Source of the DNA: Renibacterium sp.
GTDB taxonomy: Bacteria; Actinomycetota; Actinomycetes; Actinomycetales; Micrococcaceae
DNA length: 64,000 nucleotides
Assembly (NCBI GenBank): GCA_017419405.1
Contig: JAFOLH010000008.1
Location: forward strand, 1 to 64,000
Reading direction: 5' to 3'
The notes below the pieces were generated by a model that worked only from the letters and a program-made list of their open reading frames with translations, did no database searches and was not told the DNA's origin. Positions 18,127 through 25,691 of this stretch are shown piece after piece. The position numbers and the translations under genes are program-made. How positions within the stretch are numbered: the first letter of the stretch is position 1; every line of letters starts with the position of its first letter.

Positions 18127-19160
18127 CCGGTGCGCAGCCTCGGATCGAGCACCCGGTAGGCCAGCTCGGCGCAGAAATTCATCAAGATCACGATTCCGGA
18201 AAAGACCACGAACGTCCCCTGCAGCAAGGGCAGGTCCGGAGTGGAGAGCGCGGTGAAGGTGAGGTACCCCAGACCCGGCCAGGAGAACACGGTTTCCACG
18301 GTCACCGCTCCGCCGATCAATCCGCCCAAGGTCAGGAAGACCAGGGTCACCGTGGGCAGCAATGCATTCGGCACTGCGTGTTTGCGCCGGACCTCGGCTT
18401 CACGCAGGCCTTTGGCCCGGGCCGTGGTCAAGTAATCCGAACTCATCTCCTCGATCAACGAGGCCCGCATCACCATGAGGTACTGGGCGTACACCACGGC
18501 AACCATGGTGACCAACGGAAGCACCAGATGCCGGGCCACGTCGAACAGATAGCCGAACCCGGTGTCGTCGCTGCCCGCGGTGACCATTCCGCCGGTCGGG
18601 AACCAGCGCAGACCGCCGCCGAAGATCAAGAGCAGCAACAGGCCGAGCCAGAAAGTGGGCACCGACCAGAACACCAGCGCCAGCCCGGTCTGGCCGCGGT
18701 CGAAAGCACTGCCGCGGCGCCACGCCGCGCGTTGCCCCAACCAGAGGCCCAGCAACAAGGAGATCACGGCGGCGGAACCGGTGAGCAGCAGAGTCGGCCC
18801 CAGGCGTTCCAGGATCAAACTCCCGACCGGACGGTTGAACGTGTAGGAGAGCCCCAAGTCGCCCTGCAGCAAGTCTGTGAGGTAGCGCCAGAACTGGGCC
18901 GGCAGGGGTTGGTCCAGGCCGTACTGCCGGCGCAGGAGCTCCAGCTGCTCGGCGCTCACCTGCCGGCCGGTGGACAAGGACCGCACCGGATCGCCGGGCA
19001 GCATCCGGAAGGCGAAGAAGCCCAGCAGCACCACCATGGCGAGCGAAATCGCCGCACCGCCGGCTTTGCGGCCGAGGTACCGCGGCCAGGACGCACCCTG
19101 GCGCGGGACCTCGGCCTCGGCGCCGAGCGTGCTGGCCTCGCTGCCGAGCGGAAGCGCCAC
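18123..19160 (-). CDS. DppB-type ABC permease
   Basis: 345 residues. First membrane helix (GGAAISLAMVVLLGFFAFRMLPGDP) is followed by LPGDPVRSLSTGRQVSAEQLELLRRQYGLDQPL, the signature N-terminal loop of DppB/OppB. The permease domain has an EAA loop at SDYLTTARAKGLREAEVRRKHAVPNALLP. It sits between the substrate-binding protein and the DppC-like gene. No promoter separates them, so the binding protein and channel are one transcript. Confidence 0.93.
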   Translation of the reverse strand: MALPLGSEASTLGAEAEVPRQGASWPRYLGRKAGGAAISLAMVVLLGFFAFRMLPGDPVRSLSTGRQVSAEQLELLRRQYGLDQPLPAQFWRYLTDLLQGDLGLSYTFNRPVGSLILERLGPTLLLTGSAAVISLLLGLWLGQRAAWRRGSAFDRGQTGLALVFWSVPTFWLGLLLLLIFGGGLRWFPTGGMVTAGSDDTGFGYLFDVARHLVLPLVTMVAVVYAQYLMVMRASLIEEMSSDYLTTARAKGLREAEVRRKHAVPNALLPTVTLVFLTLGGLIGGAVTVETVFSWPGLGYLTFTALSTPDLPLLQGTFVVFSGIVILMNFCAELAYRVLDPRLRTG

Positions 19161-19163
19161 AGG

Positions 19164-21008
19164 TTAGGCCCGGTCGTCCACCGAGGAGCGGCGGCTGCGG
19201 AACCAGAAGAAGCCGGCCAGTGCGAGCACTACGACGACGACGGCGGGGATCACCAACCACGCCCAGTTGAATCCAGCGGTTGCGCCCGCCGAGTCGACGG
19301 GCGTGGCGCTGTAGATGCCCCACGGGCCGTTCTGTTCGCTGATCACACCGTTCTGCGCCGGTTGGGTCACGAAGCCGCCGAAACGGTCCGAGCGGTATGC
19401 CTCGAGCATGTTGGGGTAGTAGATCACATTGTTGACCGCTGCATCGTAAATCAGTTTCTGCGCCTGCTGGACCAACGCGCTGCGCTTCTGCTGATCCAAT
19501 TCCACGTGCTGCTGCTTGTAGAGTGCATCGAATTCCGGAAGGCAGAGCCCGTTTTCGGAGACTCCGCCGGTGCCGTCGGACTGCGTCGGCAAGGCCGAGC
19601 ACTGGTTGATCGACAACTGGTAATCCGGGTCCGGGGCCATGCCCCAGCCGGTGAAGGCCAGATCGTAGTTCGCCGCCCCGAGATCGTCGTTGACCTGCAG
19701 ATTCGCTTTCATCGACACGGTGAGTTCGATGCCGATGTCCTTGAGCCAGGGTTTGATGTAATCGGCCATCTGCTGCGCAGTGGCGTCGGTGCTGCGGCCG
19801 AGCAGGCGCAGCTGCAATGGCTTGCCGGTCTTGTCGAGGCGGATTCCGTCGGGACCCTTGGCGTAGCCGTTCTCGTCGAGGAGCTTGTTCGCCGCAGCGG
19901 GGTCGAACGACAAGCCCAGGCCTTGCGCGGGCAGGGCGTAATCCGGGTACGCGGCAGGCACTTCGCCGGTGCCGGGCTGACCGAGGCCCTGCAGGACTTT
20001 TTCCAGCAGCGTCTTGTTGTCCACGGCCATCACGATCGCTTTGCGAACGTTGAGGTCCTGCAACGCCGGATTGGTGTCGCCCATCAGTTCCCCGCTTTGG
20101 GTTTTGGTCCCCGGGTTGATGCCGAGTCCGACGTAACGGGTGCCCATCCCGGCGTTCGTGGTGATTCCGGCTTCCCCTTTGAGCGCTTCATACTGTGCCG
20201 GTGTCAGCCGGCTGACAATGTCGACTTCACCGGTTTTCAAGGCCTGGACGGCAGCGTCGCCGTTCTTGTAGGGAACCCAGATGACGCCGTCGACCTTGGC
20301 TTTGCCCTGCCAGTAGTTGGGGTTGGCCTTCATGGTCACGCCGGCGGACTTGTCGTAGCTGCCCACCGTGAACGGGCCGGAACCGACGGAGTCTTTGTCA
20401 TTGGCGAAAGTTGCCGGATCGGAGACCTTGGACCAGATGTGCTCCGGCAGGATCGGCAGCTGGGTCCCGGGGTTGGGTGCTTGCGCCGCGGTCAGCGTGA
20501 TCACCAGAGTCTGCGGATCTTTCGCGACCACACCCGCCACGCTTTCCAGCAAAGTGCCATTGGCGGTTTTCAGGGCATCGTTGGCCTTGATCGCGTTGAA
20601 GGTCCAGGCTGCGTCGTTCGCGGTGATCGGTTCCCCATCGGACCATTTGCGCCCCTCGGGCAGGTTGAAGGTCCACACTTTGCCGTCGGGAGAGGTTTCC
20701 CATTTGTCCGCCATGCCGGGGACCGGGGTGTTGTCTTCCGGGCCGAACGCAACCAGGTTCTGGTACTGCAATGCGAGGACTTTGCTCGCGGAGGCGGTGA
20801 TCGCGGTGAACGGATTGAGCGAGTCGATGTCGCCGGTCATCGCGATCTTGAGATTGTTCGGCGCGTCTGCGGCGATCGCCGGCGGGGCGGCCAGCGCCAA
20901 AGGCGCGGAAGCCAAGCCGACGCCCAGCAGTACTGCGGCAAAGCGCCGGGTGAAGCGAAGCGCGGCTCGATTCGGTGAATGCTGGCCAATCATCGGTCTA
21001 GCTGCCAC
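19164..21008 (-). CDS. Family 5 substrate-binding protein with C-terminal anchor
   Basis: 614 residues if GTG 21008 is used; AAGGGG lies six bases upstream, while the ATG at 21053 has poor spacing. A signal peptide (RFTRRFAAVLLGVGLASAPLALA) lacks a lipobox Cys. The SBP_bac_5 domain fills about 50-560 (GDIDSLNPF, WSDGEPITANDAAWTFNA, LRLLGRSTDATAQQMADYI). A single helix near the C terminus (AWLVIPAVVVVVLALAGFFWF) followed by RSRRSS anchors it, in place of a lipid. It should hand peptide-like ligands to the DppBC permeases. Position next to murQ suggests muropeptides as ligand. Confidence 0.88.
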   Translation of the reverse strand: MAARPMIGQHSPNRAALRFTRRFAAVLLGVGLASAPLALAAPPAIAADAPNNLKIAMTGDIDSLNPFTAITASASKVLALQYQNLVAFGPEDNTPVPGMADKWETSPDGKVWTFNLPEGRKWSDGEPITANDAAWTFNAIKANDALKTANGTLLESVAGVVAKDPQTLVITLTAAQAPNPGTQLPILPEHIWSKVSDPATFANDKDSVGSGPFTVGSYDKSAGVTMKANPNYWQGKAKVDGVIWVPYKNGDAAVQALKTGEVDIVSRLTPAQYEALKGEAGITTNAGMGTRYVGLGINPGTKTQSGELMGDTNPALQDLNVRKAIVMAVDNKTLLEKVLQGLGQPGTGEVPAAYPDYALPAQGLGLSFDPAAANKLLDENGYAKGPDGIRLDKTGKPLQLRLLGRSTDATAQQMADYIKPWLKDIGIELTVSMKANLQVNDDLGAANYDLAFTGWGMAPDPDYQLSINQCSALPTQSDGTGGVSENGLCLPEFDALYKQQHVELDQQKRSALVQQAQKLIYDAAVNNVIYYPNMLEAYRSDRFGGFVTQPAQNGVISEQNGPWGIYSATPVDSAGATAGFNWAWLVIPAVVVVVLALAGFFWFRSRRSSVDDRA

Positions 21009-21210
21009 AGGGTTCCCCTTTGGTGTTGTCGCTGGGTCGTTGTCGTCAGACATCGGCCCACGCTCCACCGCTGCGGCTGCTGCTCGTCCGCGCCGGAGGA
21101 TCCGCTGATTGCCGGACGGTTTCGGGTGAACGGCGCAGCGATGGAGAGCGTGCCAGTCCCGATTATATATCCTTCGAACTGACGAAACGCCGGCGAGGCC
21201 GGCTGCGGCC

Positions 21211-22140
21211 TCAGGAATCCAGCAATGCGGCCTGGAGCCGGCCGTGGTGCCGGGACAGGAGCCCGTCGGCCTGCGCTGCATCCACCCCGGCCAGGACCAT
21301 CAGAATCGCGGTTTTCACCGACCCCTGGGCGGCCTGCAGCGCGGCCTGCGCGGCTTCCGCCGGCGCGTCGGTGGCGAGCATCACCGTGCGTTCGCTGCGC
21401 GCCCGGAGTTTCGCATTGCTGGCTTGGAAATCGACCATCAAATTGCGGTACGTTTTGCCCAACCGCACCATGACGATGGTGCTGATCATGTTCAGCACCA
21501 GTTTTTGCGCGGTGCCGGCTTTCAGCCGGGTCGAACCGGCGAGGAACTCGGGGCCGAGTTCCACCTCGAGGGCCAGTTCGGCCGCAGCACCCAGCGGCGA
21601 ATCCGGGTTGCAAGCGAAGCCCACCGTGAAAGCTCCGGCTTCGGCAGCCTGGGCGATCGCGGCCAGCACATAGGGGGTTCGGCCGGAGGCCGAGATGCCG
21701 ACCACTGAATCAGTCGGCTGCAGACCCAGGGCGGCGAGGTCGGCACGCCCGGCCTCCGCATCGTCTTCGGCGTTTTCCACGGCGTTGCGCAGCGCCGGTT
21801 CGCCGCCGGCCAGAAGGCCGCGTACCAGGCCCGGATCGGTGCCGAAGGTCGGCGGGCATTCGCTCGCGTCCAATACTCCGATCCGGCCGGGAGTGCCGGC
21901 GCCGACGTAGACCAACCGGCCGCCTTGGGCCATCCGGGCGGCTATTTCATCGATTGCGGCGCTGATCCGCGGCAATACCACCGCGATCGCCGCGGGGACC
22001 TTCTGGTCTTCCCGGTTCATCGCCTGGACCAGGTCCAAGGTGCCCATGCCGTCCAGATCGGTGAGCTCCGGGTGGCTTTGTTCCGTGCTGAGGGCGCCCA
22101 GTTCGGTGCGCAGTTCGGCGGCTTGATCGGAAGGTTTCAT
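21211..22140 (-). CDS. murQ: N-acetylmuramic acid 6-phosphate etherase
   Basis: 309 residues, SIS fold. It cleaves the lactyl ether of MurNAc-6P to GlcNAc-6P and D-lactate in the cytoplasm. The active-site glutamates known from E. coli (E83, E114) align with E94 in LDASECPPTFG and E125 in NAVENAEDD. The motif VGAGTPGRIGVLD, SASGRTPYVLAA and TRLKAGTAQKLVLN are intact, with NLMVDFQASN near the C terminus. It is the downstream member of a pair with a degenerate paralogue. The 202-base gap to the binding-protein gene at 21009-21210 may hold its own promoter for the ABC genes. Confidence 0.95.
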   Translation of the reverse strand: MKPSDQAAELRTELGALSTEQSHPELTDLDGMGTLDLVQAMNREDQKVPAAIAVVLPRISAAIDEIAARMAQGGRLVYVGAGTPGRIGVLDASECPPTFGTDPGLVRGLLAGGEPALRNAVENAEDDAEAGRADLAALGLQPTDSVVGISASGRTPYVLAAIAQAAEAGAFTVGFACNPDSPLGAAAELALEVELGPEFLAGSTRLKAGTAQKLVLNMISTIVMVRLGKTYRNLMVDFQASNAKLRARSERTVMLATDAPAEAAQAALQAAQGSVKTAILMVLAGVDAAQADGLLSRHHGRLQAALLDS

Positions 22141-22201
22141 CGGCTCGGCTTTCTGCAGATTGTGGTTTGGCGGTGCCGCGCCGCGGTGCCCCGCAGCGCG
22201 G

Positions 22202-23029
22202 TCAACGTTTGTCGATCGTGCTTTCCAAGCGGCTCTGCCTGCGCTGCAGCATGTCGAGCGCCAGTTCCGCGGGCAGACCGGTCAGCAGGATCAAGATCGC
22301 TGCCTTCGCGGAACCGCCGACCGAACCCAGGGTGAGTGCTGCGGTGAGCGCATCGACCCCGGTCGCGGCCATGACCACGTGCTCGTTGCGGGACGGCGAC
22401 TGCGCGCTGCCGGTGTGCAGGTCCAGCGTCGCGGTACGTCCCGATCGACCGGAGCAGGCCAGTGCCAGGGTCGCGATCAGGTTCACCAGAAGTTTCGCTG
22501 CGATCTCGTTCGGGCCTCCGGCGCCGGCTGGAATCTCGATCGCGAGCGCGCCGGAGCGGTCCGCGGATTGCCGGACGGCCCGGGCATAATCGCAATCCTC
22601 GCCGGAGCCGAGGACCAGCACCGCGTCCCGTTGGTTCAGGTCGAGGGCCAACATGTCGGCGGCTCCGGCCAGGCCATCCCGGAGGCCTCCGGTCCGGCGC
22701 GCGGCCGCCGAGGGTCCGGCTCCGCCGGCGAATGCTTCGACCGGCGATTGGGTGGCGTCGGCGGTCAGCATGCCGATCCGGCCGGGTTGCTCGGCGGCTA
22801 CGAGGAAGACCCGGCCCCGGCCGGCCAGCCGGCTGCCGAGCCGGCTGGCGGCCCGTTCGATCCGCTCGGCGGAACCCCAGGAGCCAAAGCAATCCTGATC
22901 GGGCCGGCGGTTCAGCAGGGCGACGAGTTCCTCCGGGCGTGGATCGGAGAGGTCCACCCAGGGATGGCGGGCTGCGGCCTCGAGGAGCGGTTCCAGGCCG
23001 GTGGTCGCGTCGGCACGGGACTCTGCCAT
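22202..23029 (-). CDS. Degenerate MurQ paralogue (SIS domain, no catalytic Glu)
   Basis: 275 residues from ATG 23029, chosen for AAAGG seven bases upstream; an upstream ATG at 23050 has no ribosome site. It aligns with MurQ end to end: GRVFLVAAEQPGRIGML matches the phosphosugar loop, and LTGLPAELALDMLQRRQ matches the C-terminal helix. The catalytic LDASECPP is replaced by LTADATQSP (A92 at the E94 site), and the second Glu region, AVENAEDD, is not retained. It is therefore unlikely to cleave the ether. It could bind MurNAc-6P, form a mixed dimer with MurQ or sense its substrate. First gene of the operon divergent from murR. Confidence 0.8.
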   Translation of the reverse strand: MAESRADATTGLEPLLEAAARHPWVDLSDPRPEELVALLNRRPDQDCFGSWGSAERIERAASRLGSRLAGRGRVFLVAAEQPGRIGMLTADATQSPVEAFAGGAGPSAAARRTGGLRDGLAGAADMLALDLNQRDAVLVLGSGEDCDYARAVRQSADRSGALAIEIPAGAGGPNEIAAKLLVNLIATLALACSGRSGRTATLDLHTGSAQSPSRNEHVVMAATGVDALTAALTLGSVGGSAKAAILILLTGLPAELALDMLQRRQSRLESTIDKR

Positions 23030-23073
23030 CGGATGACCTTTCGAGGGCATGCGGCTGCCCGGAGAACGAAGCG

Positions 23074-23088
23074 TGAAAGTTTCTTACA
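23074..23088. promoter_or_regulatory. Pseudo-palindrome, candidate MurR operator
   Basis: TGAAAGTTTCTTACA reads as TGWAAGWWWCTTWCA, a 15-bp imperfect palindrome in the divergent murQ-paralogue/murR region. RpiR-family regulators bind palindromes of this size. Assignment to MurR is inference. Confidence 0.5.
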
Positions 23089-23105
23089 CAATCATACGGC
23101 AGGTT

Positions 23106-23123
23106 GTAAATATTAGAATTTAC
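23106..23123. promoter_or_regulatory. Perfect 6-6-6 inverted repeat upstream of murR
   Basis: GTAAAT-ATTAGA-ATTTAC. It lies 18 bases after the first palindrome and 108 bases before the murR ATG, in the only A/T-rich stretch of the region. Second candidate operator or promoter element. Confidence 0.45.
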
Positions 23124-23231
23124 GGAATTGCCGGATGCCGCAACCAGCCGGCGGTTCCGGAGGTTCCGGGCATCCGGCAATCCGCCACGCCGCGGACACG
23201 CTACCCTGAACTGGGGGGAGAAAGGTCGAAT

Positions 23232-24107
23232 ATGTCAGATTTCCAGGCGCTGATCAGCTCCCATTTGAACGAACTCACGCCGGCCGCGCATCGGGTGGCT
23301 TCCGTGATCGTCGACGACTTGCGTGCGGCGGTCAATCTCACGATTTCCGAGCTGGCGGTCAAAGCCGGCACCTCCGAGCCCACCGTGTTGCGGTTTTGCC
23401 GGGTGCTCGGATTCCGCGGGTATCCCCAACTGCGGCTTGCTTTGGCGGCCGAAGTCGGCCGCAATGCCGGGGCCGAAGAAGGGCTCGGCTTGTCGGAGAC
23501 CGCGCTGCGGGCCGAAGATTCGTTGGCCGACGTCGTGGCCAAAGTCCGGTTCAACGAAACCCGGGGCATCGACCAGACGCTGGCCGGCGTGGACCTGGCG
23601 AATCTGGACAAGATCGCCCGGGTGCTCGACGACGCCGCCAAAATCCACCTCTACGGCGTGGGCGCCGGCGATCTGGTGGCGCGGGACATGTATTACAAAT
23701 TGTTCCGGATCGGCCGCAATGCCGCGGTGTACAGCAATCCGCACGATGCGTTGATGGCCGGTGCGCTGCTGGGCAAGCGGGACGTGGTGATGGCGTTTTC
23801 GCATAGTGGAACCACCGCTTTCACGCTCGATTTCGTCACTACCGCGCGGAAGCACGGGGCCCGTGCGGTGGTGCTGACCAATGCCCCGGGATCCCCGCTG
23901 GAGCTGGAAGCGGATTTCTCGATGCGCACCGAAGTGCGCGAATCGCCCTTCCGGTCCGGGGCGATGTCGTCGAGGCTCGCGCAGCTGGCGTTGATCGATT
24001 GCATTTTCATCGCGGTGGCCCAACGCCGTTACGATGCCACGGCACGTGCGCTCGAACTCACCCGCGAAGTGGTGGCTCCGGCGCAGCGGCGCGATTTCTC
24101 GCTGTGA
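23232..24107 (+). CDS. murR: MurR/RpiR-family transcriptional regulator
   Basis: 291 residues from ATG 23232 with GGGGAGAAAGG upstream. N-terminal HTH_6 domain (LTISELAVKAGTSEPTVLRFCRVLGFRGYPQL region) at about 1-75, and a C-terminal SIS domain at about 125-260 (IHLYGVGAGDLVARDMYYKLFR, AFSHSGTTAFTLDFVTTA) that binds a sugar phosphate. Orthologues repress MurNAc catabolism and respond to MurNAc-6P. Divergent to the murQ-ABC operon and convergent with nagZ, so it most likely controls the island. The name is by family and context. Confidence 0.85.
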   Translation: MSDFQALISSHLNELTPAAHRVASVIVDDLRAAVNLTISELAVKAGTSEPTVLRFCRVLGFRGYPQLRLALAAEVGRNAGAEEGLGLSETALRAEDSLADVVAKVRFNETRGIDQTLAGVDLANLDKIARVLDDAAKIHLYGVGAGDLVARDMYYKLFRIGRNAAVYSNPHDALMAGALLGKRDVVMAFSHSGTTAFTLDFVTTARKHGARAVVLTNAPGSPLELEADFSMRTEVRESPFRSGAMSSRLAQLALIDCIFIAVAQRRYDATARALELTREVVAPAQRRDFSL

Positions 24108-24125
24108 AGCCCGGCAGGGTGAAGC

Positions 24126-25574
24126 TCAGCGTGCGGTCAATCGGCGCACCGCGGCCTGGGCGCTGACCCGGGAGGACCCGAACGTGGTCAACGTCGGTAC
24201 GGTCAAATCGGTACCGGCCAGCCCGGTGTTGAGGCAGATCAGTTCCGGGTTGGCGGCAGCCAGCCGGGCGAGCTCCCGACGCTGCTCCGGGTCCGCCTGC
24301 GAAATCTGCGCATCGATGATCACCAGATCCGGCGTGGCGTTCTGCTGCAGGTCGAATTTCTCCGCGAAGGCGATGCTGAAATAGTCGAGGCTGCGTCCGA
24401 CGGCCATATTGGGATCACGGCGCAGGTCTTTGATCGACAGCCGGCCGGCGTCGAGCACCGAGTCGGGCAGCCTGGCCGACCCCTGACAGGCTCGGGCTGC
24501 TACTGCGACCCAGTCCGGACCGGAGGCGTCTGAGGCGGTCGGCTGCGGGGCCTGCAGCCGGGCGGTCAGCCTTTGGTTGCGCCGGTACGCTTCGGTGAGC
24601 CGTTCCCTGGGGATTTCGCCGCTTTCGACGGCGGCGAGCAAGGCATCCCGGATCTCCAGGTAGTCGGCCTCGTCGACCGTCGGGCCGGTCGGCTGGGCAA
24701 CGCCGTCGCGCGGGTTGTCCGGATTCCCCACGCACAGCAAATCGGCGCCGGCCAGAATCGCCCGCACCGCGCCGCGGCCCGAGCCGATGGTCGCGCGGAT
24801 CGCCGCCATGTCCAAAGCATCGGTGGCCAGGACGCCGTCGAACCCGGTATCGCGGAGCATCGCGAGCGCCTCAGGGTTGATCGTCGCGGGGGCGTCGCCG
24901 AGGTCGCTGAGCACGATGTGCGCGGTCATCACGGCCATGGCGCCGGCCTCGGCAGCGGCCTGGAAGGGCGGCAGGTGTTCGGAGACCAACCGGGCCAGAT
25001 CGAAGTCCAGGACCGGCAGGCCCAGGTGCGAATCGGTGTGCGTGTCGCCGTGCCCCGGGAAGTGCTTGGCGCAGGCGGCGACGCCGGCGCTCTGGATGCC
25101 GCGGACCATCGCCGCGGTGTGCCTGGCCACCAGGTCGGTTTCGGAGCCGAAGGAGCGGACTCCGATCACCGGGTTCATCGGATTGGTGTTCACGTCCGCG
25201 ACCGGGGCGATGGTGAGGTTGATCCCGTACTCCCGGCAGAGCCTGCCGATCCATGCGCCGGCGGCCGCAGTGAGCTCCGGGTCGTCGATCCGGCCCAGGA
25301 CCGCGGCGCCGGGCAGCTCCGATCCGGTCTTGCTCTGCAGCCGGGTGACGTTGCCGCCTTCTTCGTCCACACCGATGATCGCGGCCGGGTTGAGCTCCCG
25401 GATCTGCTGCGACAGCCCGGTCAGTTGTGCTGCGGATTCGATGTTCTGCCGGAAGTAGACGACGCCGGCCAAGCCTTCACGCAACGCGGTGCGCAACCAG
25501 TCCGGCAAAGTTGCGCCCAGGAAGCCGGGCCAGATCACGCCGTTGACTTCGCGCAGCAGGTTCTCAGAGGTCAT
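24126..25574 (-). CDS. nagZ: Cytoplasmic GH3 beta-N-acetylglucosaminidase (NagZ-like)
   Basis: 482 residues. It cuts GlcNAc from GlcNAc-MurNAc(-peptide). The catalytic His/Asp loop is KHFPGHGDTHTDSHLGLP and the nucleophile Asp is in VLATDALDM. Bacillus NagZ has the same two motifs but is secreted and about 640 residues; Gram-negative NagZ is one domain of about 340. This protein has a C-terminal domain of about 130 residues (LDYFSIAFAEKFDLQQ) and no signal peptide, so it must work on imported muropeptides. The start follows the other family members (EVNGVIWPGFLGATLPDW). It is convergent with murR, 18 bases apart. Confidence 0.88.
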   Translation of the reverse strand: MTSENLLREVNGVIWPGFLGATLPDWLRTALREGLAGVVYFRQNIESAAQLTGLSQQIRELNPAAIIGVDEEGGNVTRLQSKTGSELPGAAVLGRIDDPELTAAAGAWIGRLCREYGINLTIAPVADVNTNPMNPVIGVRSFGSETDLVARHTAAMVRGIQSAGVAACAKHFPGHGDTHTDSHLGLPVLDFDLARLVSEHLPPFQAAAEAGAMAVMTAHIVLSDLGDAPATINPEALAMLRDTGFDGVLATDALDMAAIRATIGSGRGAVRAILAGADLLCVGNPDNPRDGVAQPTGPTVDEADYLEIRDALLAAVESGEIPRERLTEAYRRNQRLTARLQAPQPTASDASGPDWVAVAARACQGSARLPDSVLDAGRLSIKDLRRDPNMAVGRSLDYFSIAFAEKFDLQQNATPDLVIIDAQISQADPEQRRELARLAAANPELICLNTGLAGTDLTVPTLTTFGSSRVSAQAAVRRLTAR

Positions 25575-25679
25575 CCGCCGAACCTATGTTCCGGCCCGTG
25601 GCACTGTCAATTGCGGTGCGTTCGATTGCCGGGCCGGGCCCGTCCAGCTAGAGATACAACATGCCGCAATTTGTTTCGG

Positions 25680-25685
25680 TAGAAT
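25680..25685 (+). promoter_or_regulatory. -10 box of leaderless alpha/beta hydrolase mRNA
   Basis: TAGAAT, six bases before ATG 25692, with no Shine-Dalgarno. Confidence 0.5.
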
Positions 25686-25691
25686 TCGTGC

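Noticed and set aside
18378-20978. 866-residue plus-strand frame over the ABC permease and binding-protein genes
   Set aside because: It is the complement of conserved transport genes and shows no recognisable fold.
21051-21053. ATG 21053 as start of the ABC binding protein
   Set aside because: The ribosome-site spacing is poor; GTG 21008 has AAGGGG at six bases and leads directly to the signal peptide.
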